From CAYVQZ01 sp964453435 (GTDB lineage: Bacteria; Abyssobacteria; SURF-5): a stretch of 64,000 nucleotides of DNA. The stretch spans positions 1 to 64,000 of the forward strand of contig CAYVQZ010000026.1 in NCBI GenBank assembly GCA_964453435.1, given 5' to 3'. A program made the translations under genes and the position numbers. The notes under the pieces were generated by a model. The model did no database searches. It was not told where the DNA came from and saw only the letters and a program-made list of their open reading frames with translations. Positions 34,448-43,285 of the stretch are shown here, piece after piece (positions within the stretch are counted from its first letter, which is position 1; every line of letters begins with the position of its first letter).

Positions 34448-36049
34448 ATGGGATTCATTCTTACAAACGCCACCATCGTCACGATGGATGAAAACAACAC
34501 GCGCGCTTCGGCTCTCTCGGTTCAATGGGATAAATTTCTGGCTGTCGGCCAAAACGCCGAAATTCTTGCGGGCGCTCATCCACACGACCGGACTATCGAT
34601 GTGGGCGGCAAAACGGTCCTGCCCGGTTTCATCGACACTCACAATCACCTTTCTTTCTATGGATATCTCGTCAGTTCGGTCGATTGCCGCGCCGCATCAG
34701 GCGCCGGAAGCATTGACGATATCATCGACAGGCTGCGAGCGGAAGCAGACAAAAAGCCGCCCGGCGAGTGGGTGATGGGATGGGGGTATGCGCACTATCA
34801 TCTCGCGGAAAATCGGCCCATCACCCGCGAAGACCTCGACAAGGTCAGCGCGAAACACCCGGTTCTAATCATTCAGGTCTCGGGACACGCCGGGGTGGCG
34901 AACTCCGCGGCCCTTCAACGCTTCGATTACACAAAGGATACGCCCGATCCCGTGGGTGGCTCTATTCGACGCGACCCGCGCTCCGGAGAGCCGAACGGAA
35001 TATTGGAAGAGTCCGCGCTCATGAATCAGGTGCAGGCGATTTTCTTCCAGCATTTCAGCGCCTGGTCCCTCGAACAGAAAATGCAGACCATCCAGACCGC
35101 TGTCACCCATTACAACCGCGCGGGAATCACAAGTCTCCACGAAGCCTACGTACTGCCGCAAACGCTTCACCTGTACCAGGAGATGGACCGGCGGGACCGA
35201 TTGAACGTGCGCGTGTATGCCATGGTCATCGACTTTTCCGCGCCCGCTCTCCTGGAGGCGGGCGTCACGTGCGGATACGGAACACCCATGGTAAGAGTGG
35301 GCCCGGTGAAGATGTTCATGGACGGCGGCATGAGCAACCGGACCGCGGCGGTCTCCCGCCCGTATGCCAACAGCGACGAAACCGGCATCTTCCTCTCGAC
35401 ACGGGAAGACACATTCGCGAAAATCGAGCGGTTCCACAATGCCGGGTACCAGATTGCCATACACGCTCAGGGCGACGCCGCCATTCAAATCGTCCTGGAT
35501 GCGTTTGAACATGTTCTCGGTCCGACGAGCGAGAATCCGCTTCGGCACCGCATCGAACATTGCGGCAACATTACGGATGACCAGATTCTGCGCGCGGCGA
35601 ACATGAATATTCTCGTGTCCAGCCAGCCAATGTTCTTCTCCCATGTCGGCGACGGCTTCCTCGAAGCCTTCGGCGCCGACCGGGGCCACCGCCTTTACCC
35701 ATATCGCTCACTCATGAACCACGGAATCCGGGTGGCTGGCGCTTCCGATTCCCCCGTGGCGCCGGCGGCGCCGCTCGTCGGAATACGTGACGCGGTGTTG
35801 CGCCTCACGGGTTCGGGAAAAGAATTCGGTCCCGAGGAAAGACTCTCCCTCGACGAGGCTGTCAGGCTGTACACGTCAGAGGCTTCCTATTTCTCGTTCG
35901 ACGAAAAACGCCTCGGAACTATCGAGCCGGGGAAATACGCCGACTTTGTCATTCTCGACCGGGATATCACAACGCTCCCGGCGGCGGAAGTGGTGGACGC
36001 AGAGGTCCTGATGACGGTTGTCGGCGGCCGGACCGTGTACGAAAAATAA
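34448..36049 (+). CDS. YtcJ-like metal-dependent amidohydrolase
   Basis: 533 residues of the amidohydrolase_3 (COG1574) group. A small N-terminal beta domain (NATIVTMDENNTRASAL) leads to the barrel with the metal motif GFIDTHNHLSF, then QVSGHAG, the HAQGDAAIQIVLDAFEH segment, RIEHCG and ASDSPVAPAAPLVGI with the metal Asp. GGTVY-type ending and LGTIEPGKYADFVILD are typical. It hydrolyses an amide or related bond in an unknown substrate, most likely cytosolic. Confidence 0.88.
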   Translation: MGFILTNATIVTMDENNTRASALSVQWDKFLAVGQNAEILAGAHPHDRTIDVGGKTVLPGFIDTHNHLSFYGYLVSSVDCRAASGAGSIDDIIDRLRAEADKKPPGEWVMGWGYAHYHLAENRPITREDLDKVSAKHPVLIIQVSGHAGVANSAALQRFDYTKDTPDPVGGSIRRDPRSGEPNGILEESALMNQVQAIFFQHFSAWSLEQKMQTIQTAVTHYNRAGITSLHEAYVLPQTLHLYQEMDRRDRLNVRVYAMVIDFSAPALLEAGVTCGYGTPMVRVGPVKMFMDGGMSNRTAAVSRPYANSDETGIFLSTREDTFAKIERFHNAGYQIAIHAQGDAAIQIVLDAFEHVLGPTSENPLRHRIEHCGNITDDQILRAANMNILVSSQPMFFSHVGDGFLEAFGADRGHRLYPYRSLMNHGIRVAGASDSPVAPAAPLVGIRDAVLRLTGSGKEFGPEERLSLDEAVRLYTSEASYFSFDEKRLGTIEPGKYADFVILDRDITTLPAAEVVDAEVLMTVVGGRTVYEK

Positions 36050-36077
36050 CGGCCCCCTCGTTTCGCGCGCTCAGCGC

Positions 36078-36890
36078 TCAAAGGCCGTACTTCAGGTCGG
36101 GCACATTCGTAAACACCTCGTGGCGGGCTATCGTTGAGAATCCCAGCTTGGCATACAACCGTTCCGGCGCGCCGCCCCATCGGGTCTCGAGACTCAACAG
36201 CCGCACCCCCAAGCTCCGCGCGTCCGCAACTGCGCGTGCGACCATCGCGGTCGCCAGGCCTTTTCCACGCACATCTGCCCTGGTGGACACCATATTCACG
36301 CCCCCTTCTTCCCCCTCAAAGAAGAGATACAACGTAGAGACGGGTTCCCCTCGGAAGCGCCCGAGATAAAGCCGTGAATTTTCCGGCCCGCAGTTCTCCG
36401 AAACCAAAGCTCGAAACATCTCCACGGCCAGAGGAATGATGTGCCCGGGCGTATCGAAACCCTTCAGGAAAAGGTCGAGAAAAATATTTAGCGTGGCATT
36501 GCTAACCAGCTCTATCTCCAGTGCGTTCGTCTCCCTCCCGATGTCTGTTTCGTCCATCAACAACATGCTCGCTCTCGACTCTCCCGTGAAATTGAAGCCG
36601 TTCTGAACGAGCAAATCGAATACGCTGGCCGGAACCGGATGAGGAACGTCTATGAACACGGGCGTTCCCTCTTCCATCTGGCTTGTGCACTCTTTGATCA
36701 GCGCGCCATCGACACTCTCTGTCTTCAGGAAAGAAATGCGGTTGAAGTGAGGGTCGGGGACGGATGCGCTGCCTCCAAGCACCGCCGCCGGCATCTCTCG
36801 ATAGAAGCCCCCGCAGAATACCGATTTCGACTTTATTTCCATCCGACGCGCGGAGCGCAACACATCAATACCCGAAAAGTCTCCTGCCAT
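36078..36890 (-). CDS. GNAT-family N-acetyltransferase
   Basis: 270 residues from the ATG at 36890, which has GAGGG upstream; a longer frame would start inside repeat DNA. The C-terminal GNAT domain shows the acetyl-CoA loop VRGKGLATAMVARAVADARS, preceded by NMVSTRADV, and RLYAKLGFSTIARHEVF near the end. The N-terminal half (about 1-130) is a separate alpha/beta region resembling a second, degenerate GNAT fold. The substrate is unknown. It converges on the amidohydrolase. Confidence 0.8.
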   Translation of the reverse strand: MAGDFSGIDVLRSARRMEIKSKSVFCGGFYREMPAAVLGGSASVPDPHFNRISFLKTESVDGALIKECTSQMEEGTPVFIDVPHPVPASVFDLLVQNGFNFTGESRASMLLMDETDIGRETNALEIELVSNATLNIFLDLFLKGFDTPGHIIPLAVEMFRALVSENCGPENSRLYLGRFRGEPVSTLYLFFEGEEGGVNMVSTRADVRGKGLATAMVARAVADARSLGVRLLSLETRWGGAPERLYAKLGFSTIARHEVFTNVPDLKYGL

Positions 36891-36954
36891 AGCAACCCTC
36901 ACGAAGACATGTTTGTCAGTCGAACAAAAGGCGTCGGGCGAAGAAATCACCGGC

Positions 36955-37560
36955 CCCCGAGAGTCTGTCCCAATAGTTGCGGGCGCACGGGGCGGTCTCA
37001 ATAATTGCGAGTTCCCGATTTTTTGGGACTCATAGCTCGGTAGGTCTCCCCACGGCGCCTTTCACCAGGATTCGATCCCTCTCGCCGTCCCGGACCGGAA
37101 CTTCGCAACCCGAATTATGGGACATCTTCACTGTGCCCGTGATTATACATGAATCCGAAGCATGTCTCCACAGGCTCATGAGTTGTCCCCACCAGAAGAA
37201 TTGTGAGCAGCGCGGCGCGTGACAAAATGAACGAATTAATGGTACTATAAAATCCGTCTCACGATTACCATGTTCCAGAAAACCGGCACAAGCGACCGGC
37301 TGATTATGAGTGTGTCCGATAATTCGCCGAGGCGTGCTTCGGGGGCAGTCCTCCAATCCGCGAATCTCCAAAATACGTGGAATTCCGTAATTGAGTATAG
37401 CCCCTCCGCTCGCGTTTCGGCAGAAAATTTGATTATCGGACAGGTTCGACTACCCCAATGACGGAATCGCCCGTATTCCTGGTCCCGCCAAGGCGGGATA
37501 GATTGGCGGACTACTCCTAAAGCAGGCGACAACGAATCGGGAGACGCGCTCACAGTTCCC
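36955..37560. repeat. Longest run of modular intergenic repeats
   Basis: It has several units in tandem. The clearest is 37316-37443, from TGTCCGATAATTCGCC to GATTATCGGACAG, about 128 bp with 11-12 bp inverted ends. Next is GTCCCGCCAAGGCGGGATAG with ATTGGCGGACTACTCC (about 37480-37515), then ATCGGGAGACGCGCTC. The left part (36961-37137) has CTGTCCCAATAGTTGCGGG and CGAATTATGGGACATC. No gene is supported between 36891 and 37621. Confidence 0.85.
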
Positions 37561-37621
37561 TGTGCAGCGCATTGTATTGTTGCTGCCGTTGGGATTCGGA
37601 TATGAGAGGCGGGCATACGAA

Positions 37622-38818
37622 ATGAGCGGCAATTGGAGCGGGCAGGTCGCCATTGTCGGCATCGGCGAGAGCAACCTCGGAAGCGTGCCGGATAAGAATC
37701 CGATGCAACTGCACGCGCAGGCCGCGAGGCGAGCGCTCGAAGACTGTGGTCTGACAAACGCCGATGTGGACGGGGTGCTCACCGCCGGAACCGCGAACCG
37801 CACCATCTTGATGCACAGCGTAATGTTCGCCGAGTACATGGGCATGCAGCCCCGCTTCACGACGTCGATGCAAATCGGCGGCGCAACGCACATCCAGATG
37901 GTCATCAGCGCGGCCAACGCGATACAATGCGGCATGGCCGATGTTGTCGTCATCGCGGCGGCCGATTCGATGCGGTCCTTCGTCGGATACGATGAACTCC
38001 TGGCTGCTATGGGCGAGGGCGTGACCGACCTGTATTCCAGGATCGGGCATTCGCAGTTCGAATGCCCTTACGGTCCCACCCTCATCAGCACGTACGCCCT
38101 CGCGGCGGCCCGATACATGCACGAATACGGCGCCACGATGGAGCAGTTGGCGCAGGTTGCCGTATCCATCCGGAAACACGCCTCCATGCATCCCGGCGCT
38201 CAAAAGCGCGAGCCCCTCACCATCGGGGACGTGCTCTCCTCGAAGATGATTTCATGGCCGCTGACCAAAGACATGTGCTCGGTCATCTCCGACGGCGGCG
38301 GCGCACTGGCGCTCACATCTGCCGAACGAGCGCGCGACCTCCGCAAGAAACCCGTGCTCCTGCTCGGCGCCGGCGCCCGGACCACGCACGAGCACGTGAC
38401 GATGGCGGAAAGCCTCACGCACACCGGCAGCGCCGACGCCGGACGTCAGGCATACGAAATGTCGGGACTCGGTCCGAACAACATGGATTTCGCCCAACTC
38501 TACGACTGCTTTTCGATAACGCCGATTCTGTTTCTCGAAGATTTCGGTTTCTGCGAAAAGGGTGATGGCGGCCGTTTCGTCGAAGGCGGAAACCGAATCG
38601 AGATCGGCGGCGAGATACCCATAGTGACACACGGCGGCTGCCACGCGCATTGCCATCCCGGCCTGCCGTCGGGTTTGTTCCACATCATAGAGGCCGTAAA
38701 ACAGTTACGCGGCGAGGCAGAACAGCCGAGACAAGTTCACCAGGCCCGGGCAGGGTTGGTGACGGGACTCGGCGGACACCTTTCGTCTCACACGGCCCTG
38801 ATTCTCGGGGCGGACTGA
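37622..38818 (+). CDS. Thiolase-fold protein lacking the nucleophilic Cys (Ltp2-like)
   Basis: 398 residues of the SCP-x/lipid-transfer thiolase group; the start at 37622 follows GAGAGGCGG. Where biosynthetic or degradative thiolases carry the nucleophilic Cys (consensus C-x-S-G), this protein has MQIGGATHIQMV (about 83-94), with no Cys. The second half keeps HCHPGLPSG (H345) and LYDCFSITP (Y294). Cys-less members such as Ltp2 of actinobacterial steroid degradation act as retro-aldolases with a DUF35 partner. A DUF35 gene is next (9 bp) and an enoyl-CoA hydratase follows, so aldol cleavage of a CoA ester is a good hypothesis; Claisen chemistry is unlikely. Confidence 0.85.
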   Translation: MSGNWSGQVAIVGIGESNLGSVPDKNPMQLHAQAARRALEDCGLTNADVDGVLTAGTANRTILMHSVMFAEYMGMQPRFTTSMQIGGATHIQMVISAANAIQCGMADVVVIAAADSMRSFVGYDELLAAMGEGVTDLYSRIGHSQFECPYGPTLISTYALAAARYMHEYGATMEQLAQVAVSIRKHASMHPGAQKREPLTIGDVLSSKMISWPLTKDMCSVISDGGGALALTSAERARDLRKKPVLLLGAGARTTHEHVTMAESLTHTGSADAGRQAYEMSGLGPNNMDFAQLYDCFSITPILFLEDFGFCEKGDGGRFVEGGNRIEIGGEIPIVTHGGCHAHCHPGLPSGLFHIIEAVKQLRGEAEQPRQVHQARAGLVTGLGGHLSSHTALILGAD

Positions 38819-38827
38819 GGTCTTGCA

Positions 38828-39271
38828 ATGGAACAATATAGAAAGCCGACACCGATGCCCGATCGGGTGACGGAGAAGTTCTGGGAAGCCGCCCGGCGCC
38901 ATACACTCCTGATACAGCGATGCCGCGATTGCCAAGCGAAGCTGTTCTTTCCGCAATCGGTCTGCCGGCGCTGTCTCTCGGAGGATATCGAGTGGCTGGA
39001 AGCGAAAGGAACGGGCGAAATTTACTCGTTCACAGTCATTCACCGTCCGCCAAGCATGGTTTTCGAGGACGACGCGCCGTATGTCGTCGCCATCGTCGAG
39101 CTTGATGAGGGCGTGCGCATGATGACCAACATAATCGGAATCGAACCCGAAGCCGCACGAATAGGAATGAAAGTCGAAGTGGTGTTCGACGATATCAGTC
39201 CCACCATCTCGTTGCCGAAATTCCGGCCGGCGCACACGGAGCCAAAACGCAATATGCGGCACTCGAGTTAA
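38828..39271 (+). CDS. Zn-ribbon/OB-fold protein (DUF35)
   Basis: 147 residues. The zinc ribbon uses C32, C35, C46 and C49 (CRDCQAKLFFPQSVCRRC). The OB fold follows with GTGEIYSFTVIHRPP and YVVAIVELDEGVRMMTNI. DUF35 proteins are obligate partners of thiolase-fold enzymes, channelling acyl-CoA in thiolase/HMG-CoA synthase complexes and in Ltp2-type aldolases. The gene lies 9 bp after the thiolase-fold gene and 17 bp before the hydratase, so a complex with the former is expected. Confidence 0.92.
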   Translation: MEQYRKPTPMPDRVTEKFWEAARRHTLLIQRCRDCQAKLFFPQSVCRRCLSEDIEWLEAKGTGEIYSFTVIHRPPSMVFEDDAPYVVAIVELDEGVRMMTNIIGIEPEAARIGMKVEVVFDDISPTISLPKFRPAHTEPKRNMRHSS

Positions 39272-39288
39272 ACGATGAGGAGAGAGCA

Positions 39289-40083
39289 ATGACCATTGAA
39301 TACGTGAAGAAAGATAAGATCGCCTACATCACGATGAATCGGCCGGAGGCGCGCAATGCGCTCGACCCGGAAACGCTCGAGGCACTCGGCAAAACCTGGG
39401 TCGATTTTCGCGACGACCCGTCCGTGCTCGTCGCCCTGATCACTGGCGTGGGCAATTCTTTTTGCGCGGGCGCCGACCTGGCGACCCTCATCCCACGCAT
39501 CACCAGCGCGCCCGAGGGACTATCCGGCCTCGTCAAGGGCGAGATGGCGCAAGTGTTCCAGTCCGCCATGCTGCGCGACATCGACATCTGGAAACCGATA
39601 GTCGCAGCCGTCAACGGCTATTGTATTGCGGGCGGACTCGAGATGTTGTTGGGCATGGACATACGAATCGCCTCCGAGAAAGCCTTCTTCGCCATCCAGG
39701 AACCGCGCTGGGGGCTTTTTCCGGCGGGCGGGTCGACCGTGCGGCTTCCGCGCCAGATTCCGTTCTGCAAGGCCATGGAGGTTCTTTTAACCGGCGAGAA
39801 GATCGATGCAAGGGAAGCGCATCGAATAGGATTGGTCAATTATGTGACGCCGCACGAAGAGTTGATGCCGGCGGCCGAAAAGATCGCCCGACGAATCGCC
39901 GATAACGGCCCGCTCGCCGTGAGCGCGATCAAGAAGTCCGCAATCGAGTGCCTCAGCATGCCGCTGTCACAGGCGTATGAACACGAGATAGAACTCGCCA
40001 CGCCCGTGTTCAAATCGGAAGATGCAATCGAGGGGCCGATGGCGTTCATGCAGAAGAGGCCGCCCGAATTCAAGGGAAAATAG
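39289..40083 (+). CDS. Enoyl-CoA hydratase/isomerase family protein
   Basis: 264 residues of the crotonase fold. The oxyanion-hole motifs are GNSFCAGADLATL and YCIAGGLEMLLGMDIRIAS, with EPRWGLFPAGGSTVRLPR and AMEVLLTGEKIDA carrying the positions of the two active-site acids. It follows the DUF35 gene by 17 bp with a GAGGAGAG site. Hydration of an enoyl-CoA to the 3-hydroxyacyl-CoA would supply the substrate for a retro-aldolase made by the two genes upstream. Isomerase or other crotonase chemistry cannot be excluded. Confidence 0.9.
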   Translation: MTIEYVKKDKIAYITMNRPEARNALDPETLEALGKTWVDFRDDPSVLVALITGVGNSFCAGADLATLIPRITSAPEGLSGLVKGEMAQVFQSAMLRDIDIWKPIVAAVNGYCIAGGLEMLLGMDIRIASEKAFFAIQEPRWGLFPAGGSTVRLPRQIPFCKAMEVLLTGEKIDAREAHRIGLVNYVTPHEELMPAAEKIARRIADNGPLAVSAIKKSAIECLSMPLSQAYEHEIELATPVFKSEDAIEGPMAFMQKRPPEFKGK

Positions 40084-40123
40084 TTACCCGCACGGGTGGG
40101 CGCCGCGGCCGGTGATGCGTGCT

Positions 40124-40204
40124 TCGGGACAGTGAATCTGCCCGCGATTCGAGAGCGCCCGCTTCGGCAACATGAAGAGACGTGGGACAGGCTCACAGTT
40201 CCCT
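40124..40204. repeat. Short modular intergenic repeat
   Basis: GCTTCGGGACAGTGAATCTG, CCCGCGATTCGAGAGCGCCC, CGGCAACATGAAGAGACG and TGGGACAGGCTCACAGTTCC. The unit has ends CTGCCCGCGATTCG and AGACGTGGGACAG. Confidence 0.7.
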
Positions 40205-40304
40205 GTGGGCGGTGTGCCCGCGCCGGCAGTTCGGCCGCCTGTGTGACTGTGGTACAATACAGGCATACGGGCGCATGCTCGTCACGAGCACGAGGGACGA
40301 GGCC

Positions 40305-40817
40305 ATGAATTGGCGGGATGAAATCGGCAAGTATGTGCGACGGCGCGAGCGGCTCGACGCCACCGAGCGTCGCTCGTATGTCGACGTCAAAGGAATGATG
40401 GGAAACCCCGACCTGCTGTACGCCGTGGTCATGGACATCGGGAACCTCATTCTCCAGCGGCATCCGGAAATAAAGGCAATCGGCTCGCACGGCGTCGGTG
40501 GAAGCTTCCTTATCGGTCCCACCATTTTGTATGTGTACGACCACTGGTTCAACGTGAACGGGTTCTTTGTCCGCCTCGACGCCCGTGAAAACCACGAACA
40601 CAGCCCCATCGAGGGACGCCTCGAGCGCGGCTGGCGCGTCTGTATCGTTGACGACGTGATCGAATCCGGCGCCTCATGCATGAAGGCCTGCAACATTTTG
40701 CAGGATTACGGATGCCAGATCGACGGAATTATTGTTGTGGTCGACCTGAGCAACGGTGACAACGCATGTGCGCGGGCCGGACTAAAGGTGGAGCCTCTGA
40801 TGAAGTTGCAAAGGTGA
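40305..40817 (+). CDS. Orotate phosphoribosyltransferase-like protein (type I PRTase)
   Basis: 170 residues from ATG 40305, after GAGGG and an extended -10 (TGGTACAAT, 40250-40258); a longer frame starts inside the repeat. The PRPP-binding loop is CIVDDVIESGAS (about 113-124), and ARENHEHSPIEGRL (about 93-106) resembles the OPRT catalytic loop. It is shorter than pyrE products (about 210), so it may be a salvage or specialised PRTase. No pyrimidine genes are adjacent. It converges on the Crp/Fnr gene. Confidence 0.75.
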   Translation: MNWRDEIGKYVRRRERLDATERRSYVDVKGMMGNPDLLYAVVMDIGNLILQRHPEIKAIGSHGVGGSFLIGPTILYVYDHWFNVNGFFVRLDARENHEHSPIEGRLERGWRVCIVDDVIESGASCMKACNILQDYGCQIDGIIVVVDLSNGDNACARAGLKVEPLMKLQR

Positions 40818-40893
40818 TTGACGAGCTTCGGCGTCCTTTTGCGGGTGGGCGCAGTCATTTGTCGTTTGCACACGATTAACAGATGGACAGCGC

Positions 40894-41583
40894 TCAGGAG
40901 ATCTCTTCCAGCCCATCGCGATCGAGAATGGTCAGGCGTCTGCCCTTCAAGCGTATCAAACCCAATTCCTGGAACTTCCGGAAGTTTCGGGAAACGATTT
41001 CGCGCACCGTTCCGATATTTGCGGCGATCTCCTGTTGATTCATGTCCAGGGTGACAACGACCCCGTCGGGCGTCCGCTTCCCCCGCTCCGCCGCCTGCCT
41101 CAGCAAGTATCCGGCAAGCCTTGCGCTCACGTCCTTGAGCGAGAGTTCTTCGAGTTGAATCGTGAACCGGCGGAGCCAGCGCGCGAAATGGTGAAGAAGC
41201 CCCAGCGCGACCTCCGGATACGCTCGTATGATTTTCTCAAAATCCCGCTTTCTGATGAGCAGCACTGTTGACCGCTCGAGCGCCTGGGCGTTGACCGGAC
41301 AGAGCCCATCATCAAAGGTGGGCACCTCCGCAAATGTGTCGCCGGCCTTGAAGGTGTGGAATATCTGCTCGCGGCCGCTCGAGGATACCTTGTAGAGTTT
41401 TACCGTCCCGCTCCTCACATAATAGAAGCCGTCACAGACATCGTTCTCAAAGAAAAGCATCTGACCTTTTTCGAGATGTTTCTCCCGGCACGCCTTCGCT
41501 ATTTCCCGGAGCGGTTCGTTCCCGAGCTCCCGAAAATACGGGACCAACTTCAGTTCCTCCACGATCTCCATTGTGTTCGCCAT
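40894..41583 (-). CDS. Crp/Fnr-family transcriptional regulator
   Basis: 229 residues from ATG 41583. The N-terminal cyclic-nucleotide-binding-like barrel (about 10-125) has FFENDVCDGFYYVRSGTVKLYK and FHTFKAGDTFAEVPTF. A long dimer helix leads to the winged helix with DMNQQEIAANIGTVREIVSRN. There is no N-terminal four-Cys FNR cluster, so it is not an oxygen-sensing FNR by sequence. The ligand is unknown. The gene lies directly downstream of the radical SAM gene on the same strand. Confidence 0.9.
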   Translation of the reverse strand: MANTMEIVEELKLVPYFRELGNEPLREIAKACREKHLEKGQMLFFENDVCDGFYYVRSGTVKLYKVSSSGREQIFHTFKAGDTFAEVPTFDDGLCPVNAQALERSTVLLIRKRDFEKIIRAYPEVALGLLHHFARWLRRFTIQLEELSLKDVSARLAGYLLRQAAERGKRTPDGVVVTLDMNQQEIAANIGTVREIVSRNFRKFQELGLIRLKGRRLTILDRDGLEEIS

Positions 41584-41666
41584 GAGTGATTGTGCCCCCT
41601 GCTGTGTCGAACGAATGCCGCCGCGCTTTGACGCCCGCACGCGGGTCCGCCCGGCCCGGCATTCAA

Positions 41667-42548
41667 TCAAAAGCCGCGGTGCAAACCCTCGGCCGAGGCC
41701 ATATCCAATGCCTCGAGATACTCCGTTCGCGTGATTCTCCGATTGAGCAACTCGTGGTCATATGCCTTGTACACCGGATGGTACTGCGCCATCACGTTCA
41801 CATACGATTTCGTGGACAACTCTCTCGCGATGAATCTCATAATCTCGCGGGCGCCGGCCAGCCCGTTCGGCAGGACCAGGTGGCGTATAATCATCCCGCG
41901 AACCGCGATGCCGCGCTCGTCCACCTCGAGGTCGCCGACCTGCCGGTGCATCTCTCTCAGCGCCGCCTTCATTATCTCCGGATAATTGGGAGCGCGAGAC
42001 AAGTTCCGGGCCACCTCCTCGTCCGCATATTTTGCGTCCGGCATATATATATCCACAATGCCGTCGAGCAACCGGAGCGTATCGAGCGAATCATAGCCGC
42101 CGCAGTTGTACACGAGAGGGACGCGCAAGCCATACTTGCATGCGACGGCAAGCGCCTCGAGTATTTGCGCAACCACGTGCGAAGGCGAAACAAAATTTAT
42201 GTTGTGACAGCCGCGTTTCTGGAGGTCCAGCATGAACGAGGCAAGCTCCTCGGCGGTGACGGTATCTCCGTGCAGGAGATGGCTGATGTCGTAGTTCTGA
42301 CAGAATATGCACCCCAGATTGCAGCCGGCAAAAAAGATGGTTCCGGAGCCCTTGGTTCCCACCAGCGGCGGCTCCTCGCCGAAGTGTGGTCCATAACTCG
42401 AAACGATCGCCTTTCTCCCCGTCCGACAGAACCCCGTTTCGTCTTCGAGCCGGTTCACGCCGCAGTTTCGGGGACACAGGTCGCAGCTTTCCAGCCGCGC
42501 CTTCGCGCGGGTGAGCCTGTCGTTCAACTCCTCAGGCGAAATTCTCAT
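41667..42548 (-). CDS. Radical SAM protein, PflX/PflA-like (COG1313)
   Basis: 293 residues. The radical SAM cluster is C76, C80 and C83 in GCNLGCIFCQNYDIS. An N-terminal Cys set, C22, C25, C29 and C41 (CDLCPRNCGVNR and FCRTG), is characteristic of the COG1313 group, uncharacterised activase-like enzymes. The motif YNCGGYDSLDTLRLL follows. Its start overlaps the cyclophilin stop by 4 bp, so the genes are coupled. No glycyl radical enzyme is nearby, so the target is unknown. Confidence 0.88.
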   Translation of the reverse strand: MRISPEELNDRLTRAKARLESCDLCPRNCGVNRLEDETGFCRTGRKAIVSSYGPHFGEEPPLVGTKGSGTIFFAGCNLGCIFCQNYDISHLLHGDTVTAEELASFMLDLQKRGCHNINFVSPSHVVAQILEALAVACKYGLRVPLVYNCGGYDSLDTLRLLDGIVDIYMPDAKYADEEVARNLSRAPNYPEIMKAALREMHRQVGDLEVDERGIAVRGMIIRHLVLPNGLAGAREIMRFIARELSTKSYVNVMAQYHPVYKAYDHELLNRRITRTEYLEALDMASAEGLHRGF

Positions 42549-43174
42549 TGCTCTCCAACCGGTTCTTCGCTGATTGTCACTTTCTTCATGACAACCTTTT
42601 CAAGAGGTCGGGCATCGGCGTCGGCCCGAACCCTCCCTATCGCCTGCACAACATCCGTTCCGTCGATTACCTGTCCGAAAACCGTGTAGCTCCCATCGAG
42701 ATGAGGCGCCGGCGCAAGACACACGTAGAACTGGCTGCCCGCGCTGTCCGGATGGGCCGACCGCGCCATGGCCACGGTTCCGGCCACGTGCTTCCGCCTA
42801 TTGAATTCGGCTTTTATCGTGTAACCCGGGCCGCCCCTGCCCGTGCCGCTCGGATCGCCGCCCTGGATGACAAAGCCGGGAACGACCCGATGGAAAATGA
42901 CGCCGTCATAGAAACCTTTTCGGGCGAGTTTCACGAAATTGGCGACCGTGCCGGGAGCATCATCCGGGAAGAGTTCAAATGAAAACGTTCCCAGGTTCGT
43001 CTCCACGGTCGCCACCAATCTGCTTCCCGGTTCGGCTTGTTTCATCGAATCCCGCGAGAATTCCCGGGGGGCGGCGGGAGCAGGCCCCTTGCCGTGCCGA
43101 TAATATTTATTGAACGCGATCAGAAGCGCAACAACAACCAGTATGGCGCCGAGTGTTATTACTTTGTCTCTCAT
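42545..43174 (-). CDS. Membrane-anchored cyclophilin-type peptidyl-prolyl isomerase
   Basis: 209 residues from ATG 43174, with GGAGGAG upstream; an ATG further out is not needed. An N-terminal helix (about 5-22) is an anchor or uncleaved signal. The cyclophilin domain spans about 50-205 with NFVKLARKGFYDGVIFHRVVP split by the catalytic Arg, FVIQGGDPSGTGRGGPGY and GSQFYVCLAPAPHLDGSY. It would assist folding of exported proteins. It lies in the mutL-miaA run. Confidence 0.92.
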   Translation of the reverse strand: MRDKVITLGAILVVVALLIAFNKYYRHGKGPAPAAPREFSRDSMKQAEPGSRLVATVETNLGTFSFELFPDDAPGTVANFVKLARKGFYDGVIFHRVVPGFVIQGGDPSGTGRGGPGYTIKAEFNRRKHVAGTVAMARSAHPDSAGSQFYVCLAPAPHLDGSYTVFGQVIDGTDVVQAIGRVRADADARPLEKVVMKKVTISEEPVGEQ

Positions 43175-43285
43175 CTCTCCTCCGTCACGAAGACTCTTCT
43201 CGGTCTTTCGGCATGCGCTTCCCCATGTGTTCCCAGCCGTCTGTGCGGTTGCCCGTGTCCGCTCCGGCATTCCCTGGAAGAAATC

